A stretch of 64,000 bases of DNA from an uncultured Rhizobiaceae group bacterium (lineage in GTDB: Bacteria > Pseudomonadota > Alphaproteobacteria > Rhizobiales > Rhizobiaceae). Each line of letters starts with the position of its first letter. Within the stretch, counting starts at the first letter, position 1. The stretch spans positions 62,001 to 126,000 of the forward strand of contig CALHBJ010000003.1 of the NCBI GenBank assembly GCA_937930845.1, in the 5' to 3' direction. Made by a program: the position numbers and the translations under genes. Shown here piece after piece: positions 37,388 to 47,275 of the stretch. The notes beneath the pieces were generated by a model. That model worked only from the letters and a program-made list of their open reading frames with translations, did no database searches and was not told the DNA's origin.

Positions 37388-37705
37388 GGGCAATATCCTC
37401 AACCGGTGGTGGCACTGGCGATAATTCGCAGGCCCGACAAATCAACATTAAAGATGTGACAATGACCGCGCAAGGACTGGGGACCGCGCAAGGACCGGGC
37501 ATGTTGTGGCAACAGACCAACATCTTCACGGCAAGGTTGGAGAAAACTCGTAATATTAGTTCAAATGCGCCTGTGTTTTTTGGAGTTGCACAATGTGTGT
37601 CATGATGGTGCATCCAATCGCCTGCATTGTCCCCAATCCACTGATTGAGGCTGGTCAGGGGAGTTTGCAATATCTATATGAGAGATCAAGGAGCTTGCTT
37701 GCCCC
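37388..37705. other. Intergenic region upstream of dnaG
   Basis: About 320 bases without a gene. A 14-bp direct repeat GACCGCGCAAGGAC occurs at 37464-37477 and 37482-37495, 18 bases apart, between the divergent peptidase and dnaG genes. It could be an operator or a slippage product. Promoters for both genes should lie here but none is clear. Confidence 0.4.
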
Positions 37706-39652
37706 ATGCGTTTTAGTCCCTCATTCCTGCAGGATATCCGTGACCGGATTCCCATCGCCGATATTGTCGGGCGACGGGTGACTTTTGATCGCAAAAAAAG
37801 CAATCAATCCAAAGGGGATTACTGGGCCTGTTGCCCGTTCCACGGGGAGAAATCCCCTTCGTTTCATTGTGAGAACGCCAAGGGCCGCTACCATTGTTTT
37901 GGGTGCGGGGTGTCGGGGGACCATTTTCGTTTTCTCACCGAGTTGGATGGATTGAGTTTTCCCGAAGCTGTGGAAAGACTGGCGGATGAGGCGGGGGTTG
38001 CCATGCCTGCTTTTGACCCACAAATGGCAGAACGGGAGAAAAAGAAAGCCTCGCTTTATGAAGTGATGGAACTGGCTTCGCAATTTTTTCAGCAACAGCT
38101 GCAATCGCCCGATGGGGCGAAGGCGCGGGCTTATTTGCGGGACCGTGGGCTTTCGCCTGCGGTTCAAAACGAGTTTGGCATGGGCTATGCGCCCTCCAGT
38201 CGCAGCGCGTTGAAGGAATATCTTGGCTCCAAGAATATCGATAAAGACCAGATCGAGGCCTGCGGACTGGTGGTATTTGGTCCCGATATTGCTGTTTCCT
38301 ATGACCGGTTTCGTGACCGGATCATGTTCCCAATTCTGGACGCACGCTCACGCTGCATTGCCTTTGGCGGGCGGGCTTTATCGGCTGATGTGCCAGCGAA
38401 ATATCTCAACTCGCCGGAAACGGAACTCTTTTCCAAATCCAACGTGCTCTACAATTATGCCAAGGCACGCCAGGCGGTGGAACGTGAGGGCAGTTTGGTG
38501 GTTGCCGAGGGCTATATGGATGTGATCGCCATGGCGGCGGCCGGGTTTCACAATGCTGTTGCACCGCTTGGTACTGCGCTGACTGAAATGCAACTGGAAC
38601 TGGCGTGGCGCGTTGGGGGGGAGCCTGTTCTTTGTTTCGATGGAGATGAGGCGGGAATGCGGGCGGCCAATCGCAGCATCGATACGGCACTGGCCGGGCT
38701 GAAACCGGGCCGGTCCCTGCGATTTGCCCTGCTGCCGGAAGGGCAAGACCCCGATGATTTGATTTCTGATGCCGGACCGGAAGCATTTCGCGAAGTTCTG
38801 GACAGTGCCAGACCTCTGGCCGACATGTTGTGGGTGCGAGAGACCGGCGGGCGGACATTCGACACGCCTGAACGCCGTGCGGAGCTGGAACGCAATATAT
38901 TCGCCGTGCTTAGCCGAATTGGTGAGGAAAATGTCAAACGTCACTATCAGCAAGACATGCGGGAGCGATTGCAGGCGTTTTTTGGATCCGGGCCCAATAA
39001 CGGCAATCGCCGAAGCGATACGCCCCGGGATGGCAATCGCACCGGCACGGCGCGGGGGCGTGGGGACGGGTCGCAAAAACGCCTGGCGGTTTCAGAAAGT
39101 CTGATGAATTCGTCAGTCGTGAAAAAACGCACCAATCTGCCTGCATTGCGCGAAACGGCGCTTGTGGTCACCGCCATCAATCACCCGTTGATTGGGCAAA
39201 GCAATTTTGACGATCTGGCCGCGCTCGCGATTGAACATCCTGTGCTGAAGGCGGTGCATTCGGCGGTGCTGGATTTCTTCGCCATTTGTGGTGAAGGGGA
39301 GACCGCGCCTTCGATAGATGCGATTATTGCCTTCGTTTCCCAACAGGGCCTCGCACCTCAGCTTGAAATGTTGTTTGCCCAGGTGCGGCATAATCGCATT
39401 TGGCAGGCCATGGCAGAGGCAGCCTATGAAGATGCGCTGGATGGTTGGGAACAGGCCTTTGTCTTGCATCAGCGTTCCCACGCCCTACATAGTGAATTGA
39501 AAGAGGCCGAAAGGGCTTTCAACGAATTGGGCGATGAACGCAGTTTCGACCGGCTGGTGATTCTCAAGCGTGAACTGGCCAATGAAGAGGGAACCGAAGC
39601 GCTGATTGAAGGCTTTGGAAAATCGTCTGGGCGTCCACAACAGGGCTTTTAA
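37706..39652 (+). CDS. dnaG: DNA primase
   Basis: A 648-residue primase that synthesises RNA primers at replication forks. The CHC2 zinc finger CCPFHGEKSPSFHCENAKGRYHCFGCG is at about residues 41-67. The core domain has the TOPRIM motifs LVVAEGYMDVIAMAAAGFHNAVAPLGTALTE (about 265-295) and VLCFDGDEAGMRAANRSID. The C-terminal helicase-interaction domain (about 450-640) is present but diverse. It is immediately followed by rpoD, the classic macromolecular synthesis order. Confidence 0.97.
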   Translation: MRFSPSFLQDIRDRIPIADIVGRRVTFDRKKSNQSKGDYWACCPFHGEKSPSFHCENAKGRYHCFGCGVSGDHFRFLTELDGLSFPEAVERLADEAGVAMPAFDPQMAEREKKKASLYEVMELASQFFQQQLQSPDGAKARAYLRDRGLSPAVQNEFGMGYAPSSRSALKEYLGSKNIDKDQIEACGLVVFGPDIAVSYDRFRDRIMFPILDARSRCIAFGGRALSADVPAKYLNSPETELFSKSNVLYNYAKARQAVEREGSLVVAEGYMDVIAMAAAGFHNAVAPLGTALTEMQLELAWRVGGEPVLCFDGDEAGMRAANRSIDTALAGLKPGRSLRFALLPEGQDPDDLISDAGPEAFREVLDSARPLADMLWVRETGGRTFDTPERRAELERNIFAVLSRIGEENVKRHYQQDMRERLQAFFGSGPNNGNRRSDTPRDGNRTGTARGRGDGSQKRLAVSESLMNSSVVKKRTNLPALRETALVVTAINHPLIGQSNFDDLAALAIEHPVLKAVHSAVLDFFAICGEGETAPSIDAIIAFVSQQGLAPQLEMLFAQVRHNRIWQAMAEAAYEDALDGWEQAFVLHQRSHALHSELKEAERAFNELGDERSFDRLVILKRELANEEGTEALIEGFGKSSGRPQQGF

Positions 39653-39707
39653 GCCGGTTGAAGGGGGCAAGTTGGACAAAGGTGGTGCAAATCCACTGCA
39701 AAAGGAC

Positions 39708-39737
39708 TTGAAATTCCAACGCTAACAAGCGCATATA
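39708..39737 (+). promoter_or_regulatory. Candidate rpoD promoter
   Basis: CTTGAAA (TTGAAA at 39708-39713) and CATATA (39732-39737) with an 18-base spacer resemble the alphaproteobacterial housekeeping promoter and would give an rpoD leader of about 215 bases. Prediction by pattern only. Confidence 0.4.
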
Positions 39738-39796
39738 GTGGTTATCTCCTGTCACTCAGCGGGCATAGTTCCCGAAGGTTGCACACCAAGACAGGG

Positions 39797-39811
39797 TTAA
39801 TCAGGAATTAA
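39797..39811. promoter_or_regulatory. CtrA-type TTAA-N7-TTAA box in the rpoD leader
   Basis: TTAA (39797-39800), seven bases, TTAA (39808-39811), 147 bases before the rpoD start. Its flanks lack the TTAACCAT extension seen at 9161-9180, so chance occurrence is possible. Confidence 0.3.
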
Positions 39812-39958
39812 TACCGTGTGGATTACGATCCGCGCGATAAATCTGTTGAGCGATTCGGCAAAATTTTTTCGAAAAAACGAAAAATATTTTTGTCGGCTTA
39901 TACCCATTCGCGCGGCCTTGCACCTGCAGGAAAGGCCGTCTGCCGGAGAACCTGTTAT

Positions 39959-42034
39959 ATGGCAACCAAAGCTGCCTCGAAAACGACCGCAAAATCCACT
40001 GAAACAAACGAACAGTCTTCTGATCGCCCATTGCTCGATCTGAACAATGACGCGGTGAAGAAAATGATCCGGGCCGCCAAGAAGCGCGGCTTTGTGACGG
40101 TGGATGAACTGAACGCCGTCATGCCTTCCGACGAAGTAAGTCCTGACCAGATCGAAGACACCATGTCGATGTTGTCTGAGATGGGCATTAATGTCGTGGA
40201 AGAGGATGAAGCTGAAGAAACAGCTGAAGAAGTGTCCACTGAACTGGTTGAAAGCGGCAAGAAAGCCGTTGCGACTGTCGCCAAGAAAGAACCAACCGAC
40301 CGAACCGACGATCCGGTTCGGATGTATTTGCGCGAAATGGGGTCGGTCGAGCTGCTTTCCCGCGAAGGCGAGATTGCGATTGCCAAGCGCATTGAAGCTG
40401 GCCGCGAAACCATGATTGCCGGCCTGTGCGAAAGCCCGCTGACTTTTCAGGCGATTATCATCTGGCGTGATGAATTGCTGGAAGAAAATATTCTGCTGCG
40501 CGACATCATCGATCTTGAAGCCACGTATGCAGGGCCTGATGCCAAGCAAAACGTGCCTGTGAACCCCAATGCGCCAGCTTCCGTTGCAGAAGCGGTGCGT
40601 CAGGGTTCAGGCGGTGAACATTCGCCTGAAGCCATGGCGCGCAAGAAGGCGATTGCCGAAGGCCGTGATCCGGACGAAGCCGTTGAGGCTTTGAAAGTGC
40701 CGGAGCCGGGCGAAGAGCAGCCTGCTGACACAAATGACGACGATGATGATGAAGATGATGAAGCTGCTCTCTCGCTGGCTGCGATGGAAGCTGAACTGAA
40801 ACCAAAGGTTTTGGAAATCTTCGATTCGATCGCTGGCAACTACAAGAAACTGCGTCGTTTGCAGGATCAATATGTTGAAAAGCGGATGACCAATGACAAG
40901 CTTTCGCCCAGCCAGGAACGGCGTTTGAAAGGCTTGAAGGAAGAAATCATCGAAGCGGTGAAATCCCTTGAACTCAATCAAAACCGCATCGAAGCGCTGG
41001 TTGAGCAATTATACGACATCAACAAAAGGCTCGTATCCTCGGAAGGCCGCCTGATGCGGCTGGCTGAGAAATATGGTGTGACCCGCGAAAACTTCCTGGA
41101 AGAATATCGTGGTTCTGAACTGGATCCGAACTGGCTGCGCCGAATTGCCAATCTTGCTGCAAAGGGATGGAAAGAGTTCACCCGTGCAGAGAAACCCGAA
41201 ATCAAGGAATTGCGCGCTGACATTCAGATGCTTTCCCATGAAACGGGTCTTGAGACTGCGGAATTCCGCCGCATCGTGCATCAGGTGCAAAAAGGGGAAC
41301 GCGAAAGCCGTGTCGCCAAGAAGGAAATGGTGGAAGCGAACCTGCGTCTGGTTATTTCCATTGCCAAAAAGTACACCAATCGCGGCCTGCAATTCCTCGA
41401 TCTCATTCAGGAAGGCAATATCGGCCTGATGAAGGCGGTGGACAAATTTGAATACCGTCGCGGCTACAAGTTCTCCACCTACGCCACATGGTGGATTCGC
41501 CAGGCTATCACCCGGTCCATTGCCGACCAGGCGCGTACCATCCGTATTCCTGTGCACATGATTGAGACAATCAACAAGATTGTGCGCACAAGCCGTCAGA
41601 TGCTGCACGAAATTGGCCGTGAACCAACGCCGGAGGAGCTTTCAGAAAAGCTCGCCATGCCATTGGAAAAAGTGCGCAAGGTGTTGAAAATCGCCAAGGA
41701 GCCGATCTCGCTTGAAACCCCCATCGGGGACGAAGAAGATTCGCATCTGGGCGACTTTATCGAGGACAAGAATGCCGTATTGCCAATCGATGCGGCCATT
41801 CAGTCCAACCTGCGCGAAACCACGACCCGTGTTCTGGCGTCTCTGACGCCACGGGAAGAACGTGTGTTGCGCATGCGTTTCGGCATCGGCATGAACACCG
41901 ACCATACATTGGAAGAAGTTGGCCAACAGTTCAGCGTGACGCGCGAACGTATTCGTCAGATCGAAGCCAAGGCCTTGCGCAAGCTGAAACACCCAAGCCG
42001 CTCGCGCAAATTGCGCAGCTTCCTGGATAGCTAA
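39959..42034 (+). CDS. rpoD: RNA polymerase primary sigma factor (sigma 70)
   Basis: A 691-residue housekeeping sigma. Region 1.1 (about 25-85), region 1.2 ([29 protein letters not shown]), a long acidic non-conserved region (about 190-450, with a run of Asp near 262), region 2 ([58 protein letters not shown]), region 3, and region 4.2 ([32 protein letters not shown]). ATG 39959 is preceded by GGAGAA; an in-frame upstream extension of 47 codons is not conserved. Confidence 0.97.
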   Translation: MATKAASKTTAKSTETNEQSSDRPLLDLNNDAVKKMIRAAKKRGFVTVDELNAVMPSDEVSPDQIEDTMSMLSEMGINVVEEDEAEETAEEVSTELVESGKKAVATVAKKEPTDRTDDPVRMYLREMGSVELLSREGEIAIAKRIEAGRETMIAGLCESPLTFQAIIIWRDELLEENILLRDIIDLEATYAGPDAKQNVPVNPNAPASVAEAVRQGSGGEHSPEAMARKKAIAEGRDPDEAVEALKVPEPGEEQPADTNDDDDDEDDEAALSLAAMEAELKPKVLEIFDSIAGNYKKLRRLQDQYVEKRMTNDKLSPSQERRLKGLKEEIIEAVKSLELNQNRIEALVEQLYDINKRLVSSEGRLMRLAEKYGVTRENFLEEYRGSELDPNWLRRIANLAAKGWKEFTRAEKPEIKELRADIQMLSHETGLETAEFRRIVHQVQKGERESRVAKKEMVEANLRLVISIAKKYTNRGLQFLDLIQEGNIGLMKAVDKFEYRRGYKFSTYATWWIRQAITRSIADQARTIRIPVHMIETINKIVRTSRQMLHEIGREPTPEELSEKLAMPLEKVRKVLKIAKEPISLETPIGDEEDSHLGDFIEDKNAVLPIDAAIQSNLRETTTRVLASLTPREERVLRMRFGIGMNTDHTLEEVGQQFSVTRERIRQIEAKALRKLKHPSRSRKLRSFLDS

Positions 42035-42058
42035 GCACGACACGCATTTGAATATCGG

Positions 42059-42082
42059 GGGAGGCCGTGCGCCTCCCTTTTT
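42059..42082 (+). terminator. rpoD intrinsic terminator
   Basis: GGGAGGC (42059-42065) / GCCTCCC (42071-42077) with a 5-base loop followed by five T, 24 bases after the rpoD stop. Confidence 0.88.
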
Positions 42083-42209
42083 CAACAGATATCGCGTTGC
42101 GGCATTGCTGCAACGGTCACAAACTTTAAGTCTGGTTTCGAAGGCTGTGGCTGATGTGCTAACTTCTTTTTCAAGAAGAGAAGCTTCGGTGTGTTTGAAG
42201 GGATAAGTC

Positions 42210-42494
42210 ATGGGTTTTCTAAAGCGTCTGTTCGGCGGTGGTGACGGCGGCAGTAGCGGTGGCTCGAAAATGGAGCCGGTTCTTCACGAGGGCTATTCGA
42301 TCATACCCGAACCCATGAAAGATGGCGGGCAGTTTCGCGTGTGCGGTACGATTTCGAAAGAAATTGACGGAGAAACCAAAGAGCACAAGCTGATCCGCGC
42401 CGACCTCTTTCCTTCTGCTGATGAATGCATTGAGGCGACGGTTCGCAAAGCAAAACAGGTGATCAAGGAACAGGGCGACCGCCTGTTTGGCTGA
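42210..42494 (+). CDS. HlyU-family protein
   Basis: A 94-residue protein: GFLKRLFGGG leader, Gly/Ser linker, then the HlyU domain (YSIIPEPMKDGGQFRVCGTISKEIDGETKEHKLIRADLFPSADECIEATVRKAKQVI, in two continuous blocks). Named after a Vibrio hemolysin activator, but this group lacks an obvious DNA-binding fold, and the alphaproteobacterial members have no known role. AGGGATA precedes the ATG; the yjbQ gene begins one base after its stop, so they form an operon. Confidence 0.88.
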   Translation: MGFLKRLFGGGDGGSSGGSKMEPVLHEGYSIIPEPMKDGGQFRVCGTISKEIDGETKEHKLIRADLFPSADECIEATVRKAKQVIKEQGDRLFG

Positions 42495-42495
42495 T

Positions 42496-42918
42496 ATGCC
42501 TGCGCAAACGATCCTGACAATCGATACCCACGGGCCGGGGCTCTATGAGTTCACGAATTCCGTGCAGCAATTTGTGTCCCGTCACGATGCAGATATTGCC
42601 TTGCTAACGGTTTTTGTGCGCCACACTTCCTGCAGCTTGATCATACAGGAAAATGCCGATCCTGATGTGCAGCGCGATCTGCAAGAATATATAGGTCGCC
42701 TGGTCCCACAAGCTAATGATCCTGCCATGGCCTATCTTGTGCATCGCCATGAGGGGCCGGATGATATGCCGGCGCATATTAAAGCGGCCTTGACCCAGAC
42801 CAGCATTTCTATTCCTGTGCGGGAGCGTCAGGCGCTCCTTGGTACCTGGCAGGGGATTTATCTGTGGGAACATCGCAACGCCCCCCATTCGCGCGAAGTG
42901 GTGCTGCATCTGGCCTGA
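42496..42918 (+). CDS. YjbQ-family (secondary thiamine-phosphate synthase) protein
   Basis: A 140-residue UPF0047 protein. Conserved blocks: VFVRHTSCSLIIQENADPDVQRDL, HRHEGPDDMPAHIKAALTQTSISIPV and LGTWQGIYLWEHR near the end. YjbQ homologues show weak thiamine-phosphate synthase activity; the true role is unsettled. It is translationally linked to the HlyU-like gene. Confidence 0.93.
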   Translation: MPAQTILTIDTHGPGLYEFTNSVQQFVSRHDADIALLTVFVRHTSCSLIIQENADPDVQRDLQEYIGRLVPQANDPAMAYLVHRHEGPDDMPAHIKAALTQTSISIPVRERQALLGTWQGIYLWEHRNAPHSREVVLHLA

Positions 42919-43003
42919 ACCGATTATTGGCCGGTTCGTTGATCCCGTTAACCCGATCTTTGCCCAGGCCTGCTTGAATGGGGGCGGGGCCGGAGGGTTT
43001 GGT

Positions 43004-43273
43004 GTGAAATTCAGAATATTTGCAGTCTTGGGGTTTTCGCTCGTACTGGTTTCAGGGTGCGCGACAGCCATGGTGACGGGCGCTGTGGTGGGAACTGCCG
43101 CTACCGCAACCAAGGTTGCTGTGAAAACCACCGTGGGTGCGGGTAAGCTTGCCTATCGCGGCACGAAATATGCCGTTAAAGGCACACAGAAGATGATATC
43201 ATCTGATGCGCCGGTGGAGGCGGATGGGATCGCGGGGGACGTCTCCGGCTTTGACGAGGCTGTTCCTGAATAA
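43004..43273 (+). CDS. Small lipoprotein
   Basis: An 89-residue protein starting at GTG with GGAGGG ten bases upstream. Signal peptide ending in the lipobox LVSGC (Cys about residue 18), then a Gly/Ala/Thr-rich hydrophobic stretch (TAMVTGAVVGTAATATKVAV), a basic-aromatic segment (LAYRGTKYAVKGTQKM) and an acidic tail. Probably anchored in the outer or inner membrane. The GTAATATK-like segment recalls other small alphaproteobacterial lipoproteins of unknown role. Confidence 0.75.
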   Translation: MKFRIFAVLGFSLVLVSGCATAMVTGAVVGTAATATKVAVKTTVGAGKLAYRGTKYAVKGTQKMISSDAPVEADGIAGDVSGFDEAVPE

Positions 43274-43362
43274 TCATTCCTGAACAATCAGTGGTGCCGT
43301 TTGGCTTGCCGGGATTGATAATTGCCCTTGGTGCGACGTGAATATTGGGTCAATGTCGGTCC

Positions 43363-45735
43363 ATGACAACGCTTGAAATTTTATCACCGCCCCGTCTTTG
43401 CGCAGATGCGCGCACGCTTGAAGCGCCCCTCAATGCCGGATTTATTTTGCGTATATCGGCCCTTGCACCTGATGTCTTGCGGGTTGCGATTGTGCCGGAA
43501 GCGGGACTGGCTTGTGACCGAAGCTGGATGATTGCACCACAAGAGGACACGCCGCTGGAAGGCCGTAACCGGTTGTCTTTGGACGGATTTGATGTGCAGG
43601 AGATTTCAAGCGGGCCGGAGGGGTATCACGCCGGGCGCTTTCGCTTTTCAGTGGACGATGCGCCATTGCGTTTAAGCGTCGATCAGGAAGTCGGTGGGGT
43701 TTGGCACCGTATATTCGACGACCGCGCTGGCGGTGCCTATCAATGGTTTGCCCAGTCGAAACGTTTCAAACACTTCCAGCACCTTGTGGCTGATGAGCGC
43801 CATTTGGGGCTGGGCGACAAAACCGGTGAGCTTGACCGCACCGGCAGGCGGTTGCGCTGTCTCCAGTCAGACGCGCTTGGCTATAATGCGCAAACCTCTG
43901 ACCCACTATACAAACATGCGCCGTGGCTATTGCTCAATCGCGCCAACGGCATAAGTGCCGGGCTGCTCTACGACACAATGGCACAGATCGATTTTGATCT
44001 TGGTGCCGAACACTCCAATTATTTTGAACGATACCGGCATGTGGAAGCCCAGGAAGATGGGCTGGTTTATTATGTGATTGCCGGGCCGAGCCTGTCCGAT
44101 GTGGTGCCGGGTCTGCACCGGCTCACCGGCATGCCAGCATTCCCACCGCGCTGGTCGCTTGGATTTGCCTTCACCTCAATGCACCATGCGGATGCGCCGG
44201 ATGCGCAAAATGTGATCACCCGATTTGCGCTCGAAGCTCGCCGCCGCCAATTGCCCCTCTCGGCCATTCATCTGGGCTCCGGCTATTCCAGCGGCAAGGA
44301 TGGGAAGCGTTATGTGTTCACCTGGAACCTGGATAAATTTCCCGACCGGGATGGGTTTTTCCAAACCCTGTGCGATATGGGATTGCGCACCTGTGCAAAT
44401 GTGAAACCTGTGCTGCTGACCGGTCATCCTAACTTTCCCGCCGCCGATGCCAATGGCTATTTTGTGCGCCGTGCTGATGGCGGATCAGCCATAGAAATGT
44501 TCTGGGGCGGGCAGGGGGCCAGTCTGGATTTCACCAATCTAAAGGCTGCCAAATGGTGGGCCAGGGGCATTGAGACGCAAATCTTGAAAGCCGGGTTCGA
44601 CGGGGTTTGGAACGACAATAACGAAGCTGAATTGTGGGATGAGAATGCCCAGATTGATGGATTTGGCGCACCGCTTTCCGGCATGGAGATGCGCCCTGTT
44701 CATGCGCTTTTGATGACCCGAACGAGCTACGAGACCATGCGCCGGGTGAAGCCCGATGAACGCCCATATACGATCAGCCGCGCGGGGCCAATTGGTATTG
44801 CGCGCTATGGCGAGACCTGGTCTGGCGACAATGGAACCAGTTGGCACACGCTGAAATGGAACCTGCGTCAGGGCCTGTCCATGGCAATATCGGGATTTCC
44901 ATTTGTGGGCCACGATGTGGGCGGTTTTGACGGGCCACCACCAGATGGCGAATTGCTGGTGCGCTGGTTCCAGATGATGGCGCTGCACCCGCGCTGTGTC
45001 ATGAATTCCTGGAAATTGCACCATAACAATATTCCAAATTTACCGTGGATGCATGAGGCGCATTATCCGCATATTCGTGCAGCACTGGAATTGCGGGCAC
45101 GGTTTATGCCGCTGATCTATTCCCTTGCCCACCGTGCCCACAGGCAGGGGCACCCGCTAATTGCACCGGTGTCCTATGTGTTTGGCGATGAAGCGGTGCT
45201 GGATGAAACCGATATATTCATGCTGGGAGAAGATGTGCTGGTGGCCCCTGTGGTGGAACCGGGTGTGGCACATCGCCGATTGCGCCTGCCGTGTTCAGGC
45301 ACCGGCTGGGTGGATTATCACACGGGCGCTATTTTTGCCGATGGCGAGGACATTACCCTTGCCGCGCCCCTGGAGCAATTGCCCCTATTGGTGCGGGGCA
45401 ATGCGGTTTTGCCATTGGCGCGTTCCTGGGCGATTGAAAGCCCGCACGATGCGCAGGAAATAGAGCTTTGCCTGTTTGCTGCGCCGTTTGTGCAGTCGAC
45501 CGCGGTCGTGCGGGATTACATGTTCGACGACGGGATCAGCTGGGCATATGCGGATGGTGGTTTTTCCAGACTGCATGTGAGGTCGCACACCGATGTTGAT
45601 GGTGCCGGTGTGATAAGTGTGGAAGAACAGGGCGATGGCACGGCACGCCCGGCGCTGTTTGCAAGGCGTGTGACGTCAGGTGATCTTGTGGTCAACACGC
45701 CTCTTGATACTGTTGAAATAGATCTATCTTCCTAA
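43363..45735 (+). CDS. Glycoside hydrolase family 31 (alpha-glucosidase/xylosidase type)
   Basis: A 790-residue TIM-barrel glycosidase. An N-terminal beta domain; nucleophile Asp in GFDGVWNDNNEAELWDE (about residue 417; the family form is W-x-D-x-N-E); the acid/base region GETWSGDNGTSWHTLKWNLRQ; a downstream GHDVGGFDGPPPDGELLVRWFQ; and a C-terminal beta region. No signal peptide, so it acts in the cytoplasm on imported alpha-glucosides or alpha-xylosides. No sugar transporter or regulator is adjacent. The start could be TTG 43345. Confidence 0.92.
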   Translation: MTTLEILSPPRLCADARTLEAPLNAGFILRISALAPDVLRVAIVPEAGLACDRSWMIAPQEDTPLEGRNRLSLDGFDVQEISSGPEGYHAGRFRFSVDDAPLRLSVDQEVGGVWHRIFDDRAGGAYQWFAQSKRFKHFQHLVADERHLGLGDKTGELDRTGRRLRCLQSDALGYNAQTSDPLYKHAPWLLLNRANGISAGLLYDTMAQIDFDLGAEHSNYFERYRHVEAQEDGLVYYVIAGPSLSDVVPGLHRLTGMPAFPPRWSLGFAFTSMHHADAPDAQNVITRFALEARRRQLPLSAIHLGSGYSSGKDGKRYVFTWNLDKFPDRDGFFQTLCDMGLRTCANVKPVLLTGHPNFPAADANGYFVRRADGGSAIEMFWGGQGASLDFTNLKAAKWWARGIETQILKAGFDGVWNDNNEAELWDENAQIDGFGAPLSGMEMRPVHALLMTRTSYETMRRVKPDERPYTISRAGPIGIARYGETWSGDNGTSWHTLKWNLRQGLSMAISGFPFVGHDVGGFDGPPPDGELLVRWFQMMALHPRCVMNSWKLHHNNIPNLPWMHEAHYPHIRAALELRARFMPLIYSLAHRAHRQGHPLIAPVSYVFGDEAVLDETDIFMLGEDVLVAPVVEPGVAHRRLRLPCSGTGWVDYHTGAIFADGEDITLAAPLEQLPLLVRGNAVLPLARSWAIESPHDAQEIELCLFAAPFVQSTAVVRDYMFDDGISWAYADGGFSRLHVRSHTDVDGAGVISVEEQGDGTARPALFARRVTSGDLVVNTPLDTVEIDLSS

Positions 45736-45759
45736 TTTTATCTCCTTAAGGAACAGGCC

Positions 45760-46632
45760 ATGACGAACCTTGCAGGACAAACTCTATTCATCTCCGGCGG
45801 CTCGCGCGGCATCGGGCTGGCCATTGCGCTGCGGGCGGCCCGTGATGGGGCCAATGTGGTTATTGCTGCGAAGACCGGTGAACCCCATGCCAAACTTCCC
45901 GGCACGATTTATACAGCGGCCGAAGAAATTGAAGCCGCAGGCGGACAGGCTTTGCCGGTCCTATGCGATATTCGCCATGAGGATCAGGTGGCAGATGCAG
46001 TCGCGGCGGCTGTGGCGCGATTTGGCGGTATTGATATCTGTATCAATAATGCGTCCGCCATACAGCTTACGCCGACGGAAATGACGGACATGAAGCGCTA
46101 TGACCTGATGCATCAGGTCAACACGCGCGGCACATTTCTGGTTTCCAAGACCTGCCTGCCGCATCTGAAGAAAAGCGCGAACGGGCATATCCTCAATCTT
46201 GCACCGCCGCTTGATCTGTCGCCAAAATGGTTTGGTCCCCATGTGGCCTACACCATGGCCAAATATGGCATGTCGATGTGCACTTTGGGCATGGCGAAAG
46301 AATTTGAAAATGTGCCTATTGGTGTGAACTCCCTTTGGCCACTGACCGCCATTGATACGGCGGCGGTGCGAAATCTGCTGGGTGGTGATGCGGTGGCGAA
46401 GATGAGCCGTAAGCCCGAAATCATGGCTGATGCCGCCCATGCCGTGCTGTGTCGTAAGGCGGCGGAGTGTACCGGCAATTTCTTCATCGATGAAGAAGTG
46501 CTGCGCGGCGAGGGGGTTACCGATTTTGATATCTACGCCCACGAGGCCGGGGGACAGTTGGCTGCTGATTTCTTTGTGCCTGATGAGGTGTTTGACCGGC
46601 TGCCCACTAAGGTTGTTCGGGCTTATCAATAG
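45760..46632 (+). CDS. Short-chain dehydrogenase/reductase, HSDL2-like
   Basis: A 290-residue SDR. Cofactor loop SGGSRGIGLAIALRAARDGA, INNASAIQ (NNAG-type), and an active-site region ILNLAPPLDLSPKWFGPHVAYTMAKYGMS carrying the YxxxK catalytic pair (Tyr and Lys of YTMAKYG). This extended form with KTGEPHAKLPGTI resembles HSDL2-type proteins linked to lipid metabolism. It follows the GH31 gene by 24 bases and AAGGA precedes its ATG, so cotranscription is likely. Confidence 0.9.
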   Translation: MTNLAGQTLFISGGSRGIGLAIALRAARDGANVVIAAKTGEPHAKLPGTIYTAAEEIEAAGGQALPVLCDIRHEDQVADAVAAAVARFGGIDICINNASAIQLTPTEMTDMKRYDLMHQVNTRGTFLVSKTCLPHLKKSANGHILNLAPPLDLSPKWFGPHVAYTMAKYGMSMCTLGMAKEFENVPIGVNSLWPLTAIDTAAVRNLLGGDAVAKMSRKPEIMADAAHAVLCRKAAECTGNFFIDEEVLRGEGVTDFDIYAHEAGGQLAADFFVPDEVFDRLPTKVVRAYQ

Positions 46633-46805
46633 GTGGCATGTCCGGCGGGCGGATTGCCCCCTGCCGGGCTGAACGCCACATGAACGGTGTATTCCAATTC
46701 CATTCAGGCCGGGTTGCCTAAATCTATCTCCATCAGCTGCTGCTCTTGTCCTCCCCCATCCCCTTATCCTTTGGGCGGCAGCTGACCAACCCAAGGAGAA
46801 GATTC

Positions 46806-47198
46806 ATGTTCACGTCCACGTTCAAAAACGCAATCATCGCCGGTGCCATCGCCCTTGGCACTCTTGCCGCCGCTTCCGGTTCCGCCAATGCGGGAGCTCG
46901 CGGCAGCATCATCATCGATGCGCCTGGAATTTCTATCGGATTTGGTGACCACGGTTACCGCGACCGCCGGTATCGCGGGGATCGCCACTGGCACGACCGT
47001 CGCGAGCGGTCCCGTTCACGCCGTTGCACTGTGCGCAAAGCGGTGCGCAAGGCCCATCGTCGTGGATTGCGCCGCACCCATGTTGTCCGCGCCGGTCACC
47101 GCGGTGTGGTTATCTCAGGTCGCAAGTGGGGCGAGCGGGTGATCATGGGATTTGGCCGTCACCGTTCATGCCCAATCCGTTTCGTGCGGGCTCGTTGA
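46806..47198 (+). CDS. Small secreted basic protein
   Basis: A 130-residue protein: signal peptide (AIIAGAIALGTLAAASGSANA, cleavage near residue 28), then a short Gly-rich segment and a region very rich in Arg and His (HGYRDRRYRGDRHWHDRRERSRSRR). It ends in a block with two conserved Cys (RRCTVRK, RSCPIRF) that could form a disulfide. Likely periplasmic or secreted and nucleic-acid or anion binding by charge alone. AAGGAGAAG precedes the ATG. No family recognised. Confidence 0.7.
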   Translation: MFTSTFKNAIIAGAIALGTLAAASGSANAGARGSIIIDAPGISIGFGDHGYRDRRYRGDRHWHDRRERSRSRRCTVRKAVRKAHRRGLRRTHVVRAGHRGVVISGRKWGERVIMGFGRHRSCPIRFVRAR

Positions 47199-47238
47199 AC
47201 CAAGATTACAGGCCCGCACCTTCGTGCTCAACCGAAAG

Positions 47239-47265
47239 CCCGGCTTCTTATGAAGCCGGGTTTTT
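47239..47265 (+). terminator. Intrinsic terminator of the basic protein gene
   Basis: CCCGGCTTC (47239-47247) / GAAGCCGGG (47252-47260), loop TTAT, then five T. Confidence 0.9.
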
Positions 47266-47275
47266 GTCTGGTATA

